DNA of 9,531 nt from M3007 sp964481485 (GCA_964481485.1 CAYZVM010000229.1:1-9531); one strand, 5' to 3'; positions 1 through 6,767 are shown, counted from the first letter of the stretch. The notes: generated by a model not told the origin, from the letters alone. Numbers and translations: made by a program.

Positions 1-797
1 CCGAGCCAACCTTTCAGCGTGTTGTACACCGAAATCGCCTGTTTGTCGAGCCAAATCCAGATAGCCTTGCTGCCATCTTCGGGGCGGGCGCGGTAGTTGG
101 TGGCGCGTTTGGGTGGAGCGGCTTCATGCTCGGTGAAATAGTAGAGCGCGATGGATTTGCGGGTCATGTCCTCCGGGCACTGAATCGGCTCCGGCAGGCC
201 GTGGAAAGAGTCTTCGTCCGTATTGAAAATGGCGCAACGGTTGAACACAGGAAGAATTTTCTGGGCACATTCCTTCATGTCGCGGGTCCAGAGTTCGAGT
301 TCGCCGCGATATTCGGGCAGCCAATTTTCATTTAGATAAACCAAAACGTTCACCCGGCGGCGCCAGTGGCGCTTGTGCGGGTGCACGGTGAAGTCGGCGT
401 GGATGTTCAGAAATCCGCCGCGTTTGCTTTGGTGGAGGCCGCCGCCTTCGAGACTGGGGTCGGGTTTGAGTCCGGAGATGCCCGTCAATTCGCTCAACGC
501 CGACACGAACGCTTCGGTATTCAGTGCCGAGATAACCGCTTGCAAATCAGGCGGAATCATGTCCATTTTGTTGAGGCCGTGTTTTTTTTCGTTCACATGG
601 ACGTAGTGAATCCAGCCGTCGTCTTTCACGCCCGGAAAGGCATGCATGGCCGCGCGGGCTGCTGCCGGCTCCAAAAAATTGTCGAAATATCCGAAGGGGT
701 AAGGGTAGGCTTTTTGATATGCGGGGGCTGCGTCGTGGAAAAGTTTGCTGCATTTTTCCAAGTCAAGTATGGCAGGGGTAGTTGCAGTATGTGTCAT
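1..797 (-). CDS. 2-oxoglutarate/Fe(II)-dependent oxygenase, prolyl-4-hydroxylase-like (3' end cut by window)
   Basis: The minus strand reads open from an ATG at 797 to the window edge, giving 265 codons without a stop; the C-terminus lies outside. The protein carries the double-stranded beta-helix iron triad of 2OG oxygenases: H133 and D135 in NIHADF, and H199 in SFHGLPEP. R213 lies 14 residues after the distal His, where the 2OG-binding Arg is expected. The family uses O2 and 2-oxoglutarate to hydroxylate a substrate. The spacing and the HxD...HG(L)PEP pattern resemble the prolyl 4-hydroxylase/Tpa1-like group, but the substrate cannot be read from the sequence. There is no signal peptide, so it should act in the cytoplasm. 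The start is supported by a perfect TAnnTTTG element just upstream, which would give a very short leader. It is divergent from the DUF3667 gene. The family call is firm; the precise function is open. Confidence 0.88.
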   Translation of the reverse strand, partial: MTHTATTPAILDLEKCSKLFHDAAPAYQKAYPYPFGYFDNFLEPAAARAAMHAFPGVKDDGWIHYVHVNEKKHGLNKMDMIPPDLQAVISALNTEAFVSALSELTGISGLKPDPSLEGGGLHQSKRGGFLNIHADFTVHPHKRHWRRRVNVLVYLNENWLPEYRGELELWTRDMKECAQKILPVFNRCAIFNTDEDSFHGLPEPIQCPEDMTRKSIALYYFTEHEAAPPKRATNYRARPEDGSKAIWIWLDKQAISVYNTLKGWL

Positions 798-815
798 GTG
801 TAAAATTTGTGCGGG

Positions 816-823
816 CAAAAGTA
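816..823 (-). promoter_or_regulatory. Bacteroidota -7 promoter element for the oxygenase gene
   Basis: The minus strand reads TACTTTTG, an exact match to the Bacteroidota -7 consensus TAnnTTTG, 18 bases upstream of the ATG at 797. This predicts transcription starting only about 10-12 bases before the start codon. No convincing -33 TTG was found at the usual spacing. Confidence 0.5.
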
Positions 824-872
824 CGAGAGAAGTCCGGTTTCTTCCCCCAGAATGGCGGCGTTCGGGTGAATT

Positions 873-904
873 TTGACGTATCCACAAAAACGAGCGTATT
901 TTGG
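873..904 (+). promoter_or_regulatory. Probable promoter for the DUF3667 gene
   Basis: A TTG at 873-875 is followed after 21 bases by TATTTTGG at 897-904, one mismatch from TAnnTTTG. The ATG lies at 926. The spacing fits Bacteroidota primary sigma promoters. Together with the element at 816-823 it makes the 798-925 spacer a divergent promoter region. Confidence 0.4.
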
Positions 905-925
905 CGCGGGAAAAGCCACCTGCAC

Positions 926-2047
926 ATGAAGCAATATTGCCCAAATTGTTATCACCCACTGCCGTACAAGGCGAAATTCTGCGCGCACTGCGGGCAAAAA
1001 TCCACGGAGAGCAAGGTTTCGGTCGGCGATTTGCTCAAACAAGTTTGGTTCAGGGTGCTGCATTTGGAAAGCCGTTCTTTGCGGATGCTGTGGCGGCTAT
1101 TCATCCCTGGCCAAGTGAGCCTCGATTTTTTCAACGGCAAACGCGGGCGATACCCACAGCCGGTGCGATTCTTTTTTATCGTGATGTTTTTCTTCCTGTT
1201 CACGCTGAACCATTATGTGACCGACTCGAGGAAAAATTTGCGATTGAGTATGAAAGAGGGGCGGGGAGTCAACATCAACCCCAACGACACCATCGTGCCG
1301 CCCATAGATTTATATCAACTCGGCCAAAAATACACCCGGTTGCAACGCTATCGCAACGCGCTTGATTCGCTGCCCCCAGCTTATAGGACACCTGAAGTGA
1401 AGGCAGCATTGGACAGTCTTTTCCTCCGTGTGGAAGGCGATGCCGACAGCGAATTTGCAAAAATTTTCTCTGCCAGCAAAGATTCAGTACCCGCCCCGCC
1501 GCCGGATTCGTTGCCGTTCAACCTCGGCCTGAAACAGATAAAAGTACCGGTGGCCGATGTTTTTGAACACGATGCCGAGTATCTCATTCGCAAATACCAG
1601 TTCACCAACTGGATGGACAAGATGCTGCTGCGGCAAGGCTTGAAATCCATCAAAGAGCCGCAAGCACTGGTGCGGGCTTATATCGGCAGCCTCGCCTGGA
1701 CGCTACTTTTACTCGTGGCGCTCATGGCCAGCGTGCTTACTTTGCTCTATATCAGGAGCAAACGCTACTATGTGGAGCATTTTATTTTCCTTTTGCACGA
1801 ACACACAGCTATCTTTTTGATACTGACGCTGGCAATTTTGCTGGCGAGGTTCACCCAGCTCGACCATTACATTTGGGGTGCCACAATCGGCTGGTTCTTG
1901 ATTGCGCCCATGCTTGCCCTTAAGCGATATTATCAGGAAAATTGGTTTTGGACTATGCTCAAATCCATCGTTTTTTCAATCACATATCTGGTAGGGTTTA
2001 GTTTTTTGTTCATCGGCAGCATCTTGGTTGTTTTTATTGTTTTTTAG
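926..2047 (+). CDS. DUF3667-family zinc-ribbon integral membrane protein
   Basis: This encodes a 373-residue protein. It opens with a zinc ribbon, C5-x2-C8 and C19-x2-C22 followed by GQK. Residues 59-84 carry the family hallmark, a PG...FFNGKR..Y..P stretch leading into the first membrane helix. Predicted helices are at about 79-96, 254-276, 286-309, 315-333 and 344-373. The roughly 155-residue loop between helices 1 and 2 is hydrophilic. A conserved-looking HFIFLLHEHTA sits at the start of helix 3. This order of zinc finger, first helix and C-terminal helix cluster is that of DUF3667 proteins, which are common in Bacteroidota and have no established function. The frame is open back to 782, but those 48 extra codons cross the divergent promoter region and precede the zinc ribbon unnaturally, so the ATG at 926 is preferred. 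Confidence 0.85.
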   Translation: MKQYCPNCYHPLPYKAKFCAHCGQKSTESKVSVGDLLKQVWFRVLHLESRSLRMLWRLFIPGQVSLDFFNGKRGRYPQPVRFFFIVMFFFLFTLNHYVTDSRKNLRLSMKEGRGVNINPNDTIVPPIDLYQLGQKYTRLQRYRNALDSLPPAYRTPEVKAALDSLFLRVEGDADSEFAKIFSASKDSVPAPPPDSLPFNLGLKQIKVPVADVFEHDAEYLIRKYQFTNWMDKMLLRQGLKSIKEPQALVRAYIGSLAWTLLLLVALMASVLTLLYIRSKRYYVEHFIFLLHEHTAIFLILTLAILLARFTQLDHYIWGATIGWFLIAPMLALKRYYQENWFWTMLKSIVFSITYLVGFSFLFIGSILVVFIVF

Positions 2048-2064
2048 CAGCCAGCAGATTTTTT

Positions 2065-2206
2065 CAGCGCACTCAATACATCGTGTTTTAAATTGTCCAA
2101 CACAGCGGCGCAGCGGCACGGAGGTTCAACAGTTTGATTTTCAATAAATAAACACCTCTGTGGCTCCGTGCCCCTGTGTTAAAAACTTAATTCACAGCGC
2201 ACTCAA
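2065..2206. repeat. Palindromic octad-repeat element bracketed by 12-bp direct repeats
   Basis: Arms 2099-2125 and 2154-2180 pair over 27 positions with four mismatches and two G-U pairs, enclosing a 28-nt AT-rich loop. Within the left arm the sequence repeats every eight bases (CACAGCGG, CGCAGCGG, CACGGAGG). The palindrome sits between two identical copies of CAGCGCACTCAA, at 2065-2076 and 2195-2206. These look like a target-site duplication around a 118-bp insert. It occupies most of the 214-bp spacer before gatB, so it could also influence DUF3667 transcript ends or gatB expression. No ORF in it is credible. Confidence 0.75.
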
Positions 2207-2261
2207 GTGCTTTATTATCAATATTTTGAAAAAAACATGGCAGAGAAATTTGTCTGTTATT

Positions 2262-3752
2262 ATGAACTACGAAACCGTCATCGGCCTCGAAATACACGTC
2301 CAATTGGCCACGCGCTCGAAAGCATTTTGTACCGACGATGCTTCTTTTGGTGGCACCCCCAACACGCACACGAGCGTCATCAGTCTCGCCCATCCCGGCA
2401 CCTTGCCGCGTTTGAACAAAAAAGCCGTCGAATACGCCGTGCGACTCGGCCTCGCACTCGGCTGCGACATCAACCCCCGCAGCACTTTTGATAGAAAAAA
2501 TTACTTCTACGCCGACCTGCCCAAAGGTTTCCAGACGACCCAGCAGAATAGCCCGATTTGTGTCGGTGGAGGGTTGAAGTTGGAGGGCAGAGGATGGAAG
2601 GTGGAAGGCATGTCCACACTCTCTACCCTCTACCCCCCACCTTCAACCATAAGAATCCATCACATTCATTTAGAAGAAGATGCGGGCAAAAGCCTCCACG
2701 ACCAAGACCCGTTGGATTCGCTCATTGACCTCAACCGTGCAGGTGTGCCGCTGCTCGAAATCGTGACAGAACCCGACCTGCGCAGTGCCGAAGAGGTCGC
2801 CGCTTTTATGACCGAAATCCGCCGCCTCGTGCGCTGGCTCGGCATCTCGGACGGCAACATGGAAGAAGGCTCGCTGCGTTGCGACGTGAACGTGTCGGTG
2901 CGGAAAATGGGCGAGCAAAAACTTGGCAACCGCTGCGAAATCAAAAACGTGAACTCCATGCGATTTGCCCGCCGCGCCATCGAATACGAGGTGCAGCGGC
3001 AAACCGAAATCCTCGAATCGGGCGGCATAGTGGAGCAAGAAACACGCGGATTCAGCCTCGCCGACGGCGGGACAACTTATTCCCTCCGAGGAAAAGAAGA
3101 CGCGCACGACTACCGCTATTTTCCCGAACCGGATTTGCCGCCCGTCGTGATTTCGGAAAGTTTTTTGGAAAAAATAAAATCGCAAATGCCGCCCTTGCCG
3201 CAAGCATTGGAGCAGGAATTCCGAACAAAATACGGCCTGCCCGCCTCCGACGCAGCGCCACTCACACAGGAACGCGAAACCGCTTTTTATTTTTTGCAAC
3301 TCGCAACCAAGAACCAAGAACCGACAACGAACAACCGGCAACTTTCTAATCTGATTATCAACAAGTTGCTGCCGTGGTCGGCTGCTGCGGGAAAGCCTTT
3401 GGGCGAGTGTCCTGTGCCTCCGGCTGCGTGGATTGAGTTTTTAAATTTGATAGAAACCGGGCAAATAAGTTCCTCCACCGCCTATCAGCGGTTGTTCCCC
3501 GCCCTGCTCGAAAAACCCGACCGCTCCCCCACCTTCTTGGCGACCGAAATGAACTTGTTGCAAAACGCTGATGCGGATTTTTTGGAAAAAATGGCGGACG
3601 AAGTGTTGGCACGTTTCCCCGAAAAAGTGGCCGAGTACCGGAAGGGGAAAAAAGGTCTCATCGGCTTTTTCATGGGCGAACTGATGAAAGCGAGCAAAGG
3701 CCAAGCCGAGCCGAAAACCGCGACACGACTATTGGAAGAAAAATTGAAATAA
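2262..3752 (+). CDS. gatB: Aspartyl/glutamyl-tRNA(Asn/Gln) amidotransferase subunit B
   Basis: GatB works with GatA and GatC to turn mischarged Glu-tRNA(Gln) or Asp-tRNA(Asn) into the correct amide form. GatB binds the tRNA and carries the kinase/transamidase cradle; it acts in the cytoplasm. The 496-residue product shows the family blocks in order: YETVIGLEIHVQL at 3-15, STFDRKNYFYADLPKGFQ at 74-91, HLEEDAGKS at 136-144, MEEGSLRCDVNVS, the DYRYFPEPDLPP block, and a C-terminal GFFMGELMKASKGQA tail domain. The frame is open back to 2160, but GatB proteins start at MNYET and the extra codons overlap the upstream palindrome, so 2262 is chosen. A TATTTTG at 2222-2228 is a possible weak -7 element. 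Residues 104-129 are an extra segment coded by a hairpin repeat, making this region about 14 residues longer than in Bacillus GatB. A second repeat codes about 348-361. GatA and GatC are not in the window. Confidence 0.97.
   Translation: MNYETVIGLEIHVQLATRSKAFCTDDASFGGTPNTHTSVISLAHPGTLPRLNKKAVEYAVRLGLALGCDINPRSTFDRKNYFYADLPKGFQTTQQNSPICVGGGLKLEGRGWKVEGMSTLSTLYPPPSTIRIHHIHLEEDAGKSLHDQDPLDSLIDLNRAGVPLLEIVTEPDLRSAEEVAAFMTEIRRLVRWLGISDGNMEEGSLRCDVNVSVRKMGEQKLGNRCEIKNVNSMRFARRAIEYEVQRQTEILESGGIVEQETRGFSLADGGTTYSLRGKEDAHDYRYFPEPDLPPVVISESFLEKIKSQMPPLPQALEQEFRTKYGLPASDAAPLTQERETAFYFLQLATKNQEPTTNNRQLSNLIINKLLPWSAAAGKPLGECPVPPAAWIEFLNLIETGQISSSTAYQRLFPALLEKPDRSPTFLATEMNLLQNADADFLEKMADEVLARFPEKVAEYRKGKKGLIGFFMGELMKASKGQAEPKTATRLLEEKLK
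2565..2648. repeat. In-frame palindromic heptad repeat inside gatB
   Basis: Arms 2572-2603 and 2617-2648 pair at 27 of 32 positions (two of them G-U) around a 13-nt loop. The left arm and its lead-in run in seven-base units of consensus GGTGGAR from 2565. The right arm runs in units of CTCTACC type. The element reads through without a stop as GatB residues 104-129, between PICVGG and IRIHHIHLEEDAGK, where homologues have a short beta-hairpin loop. Confidence 0.8.
3305..3342. repeat. Heptanucleotide tandem repeat inside gatB
   Basis: Five imperfect seven-base units begin at 3305. The first two are AACCAAG, and every later unit starts AAC. They code the low-complexity stretch ATKNQEPTTNNRQ in the GatB helical domain, a few residues longer than expected there. 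It is not palindromic. Confidence 0.65.
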
Positions 3753-3761
3753 TATCCATAA

Positions 3762-3816
3762 ATCGCAGAAGCGCAGAGACGTGGAGATGTTTTTACCCCC
3801 TTCGCGCCTCTGCGGT
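3762..3816. repeat. Palindromic octad-repeat element between gatB and the phosphoesterase gene
   Basis: Arms 3762-3778 and 3800-3816 pair over 17 positions with about three mismatches and two G-U pairs. The arms are built from eight-base units of type CGCAGAAG / CGCAGAGA. It fills most of the 81-bp spacer after the gatB stop. It could act as a transcript-end or processing hairpin, but the downstream T-run of a classical terminator is missing. Confidence 0.6.
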
Positions 3817-3833
3817 AAAAATTACACCTCAAA

Positions 3834-4505
3834 ATGAGAATTGTATTTATCTCCGACACCCACCTGAAACACGAAAAACTGCAACTCCCACCGGGCGATA
3901 TCCTCATCCACGCGGGCGATTTCTCGCGCCGTGGATTGGTGCCGGAAGCACAGGTGTTCCTCGATTGGTTTTCGGCACAGCCGCACCGCCATAAGGTTTT
4001 TGTGGCGGGCAACCACGACTTCCTCGCCGAGCGCGAGCCGGCTTTGTTCGAGAGCATGATTCCCGACAACCTGATTTACCTCAATGATTCGGGCTGCGAC
4101 ATCGAAGGCATCAAAATCTGGGGCAGCCCGATTCAGCCTTGGTTTTTCGATTGGGCATTCAACCGGCAGCGCGGGGCCGACATCCGCCGCCACTGGGATT
4201 TGATTCCTGAAGACACGGAAATCCTCGTCACGCACGGCCCGCCTTACGGCATTTTGGACGAGGTGGTGCGCGACCCGCGCCCGGTGGGTTGCCGCGATTT
4301 GTTGCACAAAATCAGCGAGTTGCCCAGGGTGAAGATTCATGTGTTCGGCCACATCCACGAAGGCTACGGGCAGCAAGAGGTAGGCGGCACGTTGTTCCTG
4401 AATGCCTCCGTATTGGATGAAAATTACGATTTGAAAAACAAGCCCTTCGTGGTGGAGCGGATGGATGGGCAATATGGGGTGGTGAAGAAGTTAGGGGACT
4501 TTTGA
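3834..4505 (+). CDS. Calcineurin-like metallophosphoesterase, UPF0046/MPPED-like
   Basis: This encodes a complete 223-residue protein with the five metallophosphoesterase motifs in order: D8-x-H10 in SDTH, GD at 28-29 in HAGDFS, GNHD at 59-62, H134 in THGPP, and GHIHEGYG with H173 and H175. These residues bind a two-metal centre that hydrolyses phosphomonoesters or phosphodiesters. The compact length and the GNHD, THGPPYG and FGHIHEGYG wording match the UPF0046 group related to animal MPPED1/MPPED2. The physiological substrate is not evident. There is no signal peptide, so it is cytoplasmic. It lies 81 bp after gatB on the same strand, with a palindromic repeat between them; co-transcription is possible but functional linkage is not implied. 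No ribosome-binding site is visible, as elsewhere in this window. Confidence 0.9.
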   Translation: MRIVFISDTHLKHEKLQLPPGDILIHAGDFSRRGLVPEAQVFLDWFSAQPHRHKVFVAGNHDFLAEREPALFESMIPDNLIYLNDSGCDIEGIKIWGSPIQPWFFDWAFNRQRGADIRRHWDLIPEDTEILVTHGPPYGILDEVVRDPRPVGCRDLLHKISELPRVKIHVFGHIHEGYGQQEVGGTLFLNASVLDENYDLKNKPFVVERMDGQYGVVKKLGDF

Positions 4506-4541
4506 CAACATTCGTTTCGAAATTTCAACTCATACTTTTCC

Positions 4542-4549
4542 TACCTTTG
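4542..4549 (+). promoter_or_regulatory. Bacteroidota -7 promoter element for the PBP-channel gene
   Basis: TACCTTTG matches TAnnTTTG exactly, 37 bases before the ATG at 4587, predicting a leader of about 30 nt. No clear TTG is present at -33. It supports the channel gene being its own transcription unit. Confidence 0.5.
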
Positions 4550-4586
4550 GCATCCAAAACCTACTGAACCAAGTCAAAAACCCGCC

Positions 4587-6767
4587 ATGCAAAAAATCTT
4601 CTTCGCCCTCGCCCTTTTCGTGCTCGCCGCCGTTTTCGCCTGCAAAAATCCGGCACTCGATACCCGTGCGGAAAAAGTAGTCGCCTTCATCGGTTTCAAC
4701 TACAACGACACTTCATACATCAAGCGCAGCAACCACGCCGATTCGCTGCACATCGTGGCGTTGCAAACTTATCTCGACCGCATCAACGCCCACCACGAGC
4801 CAGAGCAATATCCCGTGAAATTCCGCCTCGAGGTTTTTCTCTGCAATTTCAAAGCAGACTCTATCCCGCAGATTTACAGCCAAATAATTGCCAATCCCGA
4901 CATCGTTTTGGTCATCGACAACACTTGGGGGCGGTACATCCGCAATGCCGATTCGCTCATTCGCGACCGGATTCCGGTCATCTCAATGGTGGCCGACCAA
5001 AACCGCAACGATTTTGGCAAAAACGCCATTTTCCTCCAGCCCAACGACCCGCAGCCCAACTACCTCGTCCAATACATCAGCAAAATATTGGAGGCTGAGC
5101 GCATCGGGTTTGTCACCGAATGTGACTACCAGTTGCACGAGCGTTTCATGGAAAGCATCGCCAGCGAAAACCTGCCTTATGACTGGGTTTGCCTTTGGGA
5201 AAAAGGCAACCTCAGAAACTCCGAGGTGCCGCGCGATTCTGTGGCCGTGATGCGGCGCAACTTGCGCAGGCTGCTCAGCCAGCCCGAGCCCAGCGTCATC
5301 CTGCTCAACACCCATACGGGGTACGGCGACTCCATCATGCGTTTTTTGGAGACTGCCGAATTCCGCAACAAAACGTTTGTGGGCGTCTCTACCAGTCTTA
5401 CCGACCCGGAATTGGAGAAAATTTCTCATGAAAAAGGCCACACGTTCGTCCGGCTCGAACCCGGCGACGAAGCCCTGCCGGGAGAAGTTTATGAAGACAA
5501 AAAAATCATCAAGAAAAAATTTCCCAGCCCGTTTCTCAAAAAAGGGGAAGAGGAAAACAAGGACAAAATCGAGAAGGACAAATCCGCCGAGAACAGTGTG
5601 CGCCGCTGCTTCGACGCGATGAATATTTTTGAAACTGCCTTGCGGGCAAAACACACCGACCGAGCCGCGTTACTGGCTTATTTCAAAACTCTCTCCGGCC
5701 ATAAGATAGCTATTTACAACGAGTTGTACGAATTCGACACACTGCTCATCCTGAAAAAAGAACCCAATTTCGAGCAGGTAAAAGAAGGCAAAACGCGCAG
5801 TTGCTCCCGCCAAATCAACACCAACGGCGAAATCATCCCCAACCTCCGCGTGGGCATTGACGTGATTGACATCAACGATATTGACGTTCGGAAAAACACC
5901 TTCGAGTGCAACCTCCTCTACTGGGTCATCGTGGACTCCAACCATATTGACAAAGAAGGGTATATTGATTTTGCCACCGTCAATTCGCCCGCCGAATCCC
6001 GCTACCCCATAGCCGAAGAGCGCACCGGGCAAAACGTGCTGCGCCTCTACCGCATCAGCGGGCAATTTTTGGGAAATTTCGAATCGTTCAATTTTCCGTT
6101 TGACGGGCACGAAATAAAAATCCCCATCACGGCGCTCAGCTCGAGCAACCAAATCAAAATCAGTTTCGACTACAGCCGCCTGCAACTCAAAGACAAAATC
6201 AAGGATTTTCAACTCAACGACTGGGACACGAAAGAATATTACGTCACACTCGACAACCAGTTGAACAACGCCATCGGCTCTTTGGACAAGGTCACGTTCG
6301 ACCCATCGGATCAAGCCCGGTACCTCGAAAAATACAAAAACCTCAACGTCCACCTGAAAGTACAACGCCAGCCCTGGGGTGCTATCATCCTGATTATCAT
6401 GCCGTTCTTGATGTTCAGCGCCCTGCCGATTTTTATGCTCTTTTACCACAAAGCCACTTTCGAGGAAGTGGGCGAACTCATCATCACATCATTCCTCGCC
6501 ACCGTCGCCTACTCTATCAACCTCGTGCAGATTTCGCCCGCCACGGACTCCATGAACCTCGCCTATGTTTTCTTGATGATGACCCTGGCTATCAACTTTT
6601 TCTGCTTCATCTATGTCACGTATTCCGACCGGCAGCAGGCTGGCAACGATGTGGCAAAAGCCAATGGAGAAAAGCGGAGAGTGTTCCGTTTTGGGCGAAA
6701 AATGTGGATTCCCTACCTGTTGGCGGTGCTGTTGATGACGTTGCTGTTCTTGATTTTTGGCAAATAA
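4587..6767 (+). CDS. Predicted pentameric ligand-gated ion channel with N-terminal periplasmic-binding-protein-like domain
   Basis: This is a 726-residue exported protein. Residues 1-19 form a signal peptide ending in VFAC, a possible lipobox (C19). Residues 29-300 and 337-395 resemble a type 1 periplasmic binding protein of the Leu/Ile/Val-binding kind: ALQTYLDRINAH, a DIVLVIDNTW lobe strand, IPVISMVAD, and a late FDAMNIFETAL..TDRAALLAYFK helix pair. A Lys/Glu-rich insert lies at 304-336. Residues 413-593 read as a Cys-loop-type beta-sandwich: VGIDVIDINDIDV...TFECNLLYW, then the Pro-loop FNFPFD (P504, D506), then RQP before M1. Helices follow at about 597-620 (M1, with P606), 626-648 (M2), 655-680 (M3) and 706-725 (M4). 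M2 aligns without gaps to the GLIC pore helix as I remember it. The family forms pentameric ion channels gated by extracellular ligands; ligand and ion are unknown. The fold assignment is by eye and not confirmed by a profile search. Confidence 0.8.
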   Translation: MQKIFFALALFVLAAVFACKNPALDTRAEKVVAFIGFNYNDTSYIKRSNHADSLHIVALQTYLDRINAHHEPEQYPVKFRLEVFLCNFKADSIPQIYSQIIANPDIVLVIDNTWGRYIRNADSLIRDRIPVISMVADQNRNDFGKNAIFLQPNDPQPNYLVQYISKILEAERIGFVTECDYQLHERFMESIASENLPYDWVCLWEKGNLRNSEVPRDSVAVMRRNLRRLLSQPEPSVILLNTHTGYGDSIMRFLETAEFRNKTFVGVSTSLTDPELEKISHEKGHTFVRLEPGDEALPGEVYEDKKIIKKKFPSPFLKKGEEENKDKIEKDKSAENSVRRCFDAMNIFETALRAKHTDRAALLAYFKTLSGHKIAIYNELYEFDTLLILKKEPNFEQVKEGKTRSCSRQINTNGEIIPNLRVGIDVIDINDIDVRKNTFECNLLYWVIVDSNHIDKEGYIDFATVNSPAESRYPIAEERTGQNVLRLYRISGQFLGNFESFNFPFDGHEIKIPITALSSSNQIKISFDYSRLQLKDKIKDFQLNDWDTKEYYVTLDNQLNNAIGSLDKVTFDPSDQARYLEKYKNLNVHLKVQRQPWGAIILIIMPFLMFSALPIFMLFYHKATFEEVGELIITSFLATVAYSINLVQISPATDSMNLAYVFLMMTLAINFFCFIYVTYSDRQQAGNDVAKANGEKRRVFRFGRKMWIPYLLAVLLMTLLFLIFGK

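Noticed and set aside
366..803. 145-residue plus-strand frame overlapping the oxygenase gene
   Set aside because: The opposite strand carries the iron-binding HxD...H motifs; this frame has none and is a shadow.
782..925. 48-codon N-terminal extension of the DUF3667 gene
   Set aside because: It crosses the divergent promoter region, overlaps the start of the opposite gene, and would bury the N-terminal zinc ribbon; ATG 926 fits the family.
2160..2261. 34-codon N-terminal extension of gatB
   Set aside because: It reads through the right arm of the upstream palindrome; GatB proteins begin at MNYET, coded at 2262.
2562..2662. Frameshift or pseudogene signal in gatB because of odd residues between two conserved blocks
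   Set aside because: Both flanking blocks are in the same frame and the rest of the protein is complete, so this is an in-frame insertion, not decay.
2670..3341. 223-residue open frame on the minus strand inside gatB
   Set aside because: It is antisense to a clearly conserved gene, has biased composition (Phe/Val/His-rich), and shows no motif. It is a shadow of GC-rich codon use.
3305..3342. CRISPR-like or other spaced repeat array
   Set aside because: The units are contiguous 7-mers with no spacers and lie inside a coding frame.
5670..6449. 259-residue open frame on the minus strand inside the channel gene
   Set aside because: It is antisense to the beta-sandwich and M1 coding region, which shows clear family motifs; no promoter, no recognisable domain.
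4587..6767. Ordinary ABC-transporter substrate-binding lipoprotein
   Set aside because: The C-terminal ~310 residues carry the Pro-loop, pre-M1 motif and four membrane helices, which substrate-binding proteins lack.
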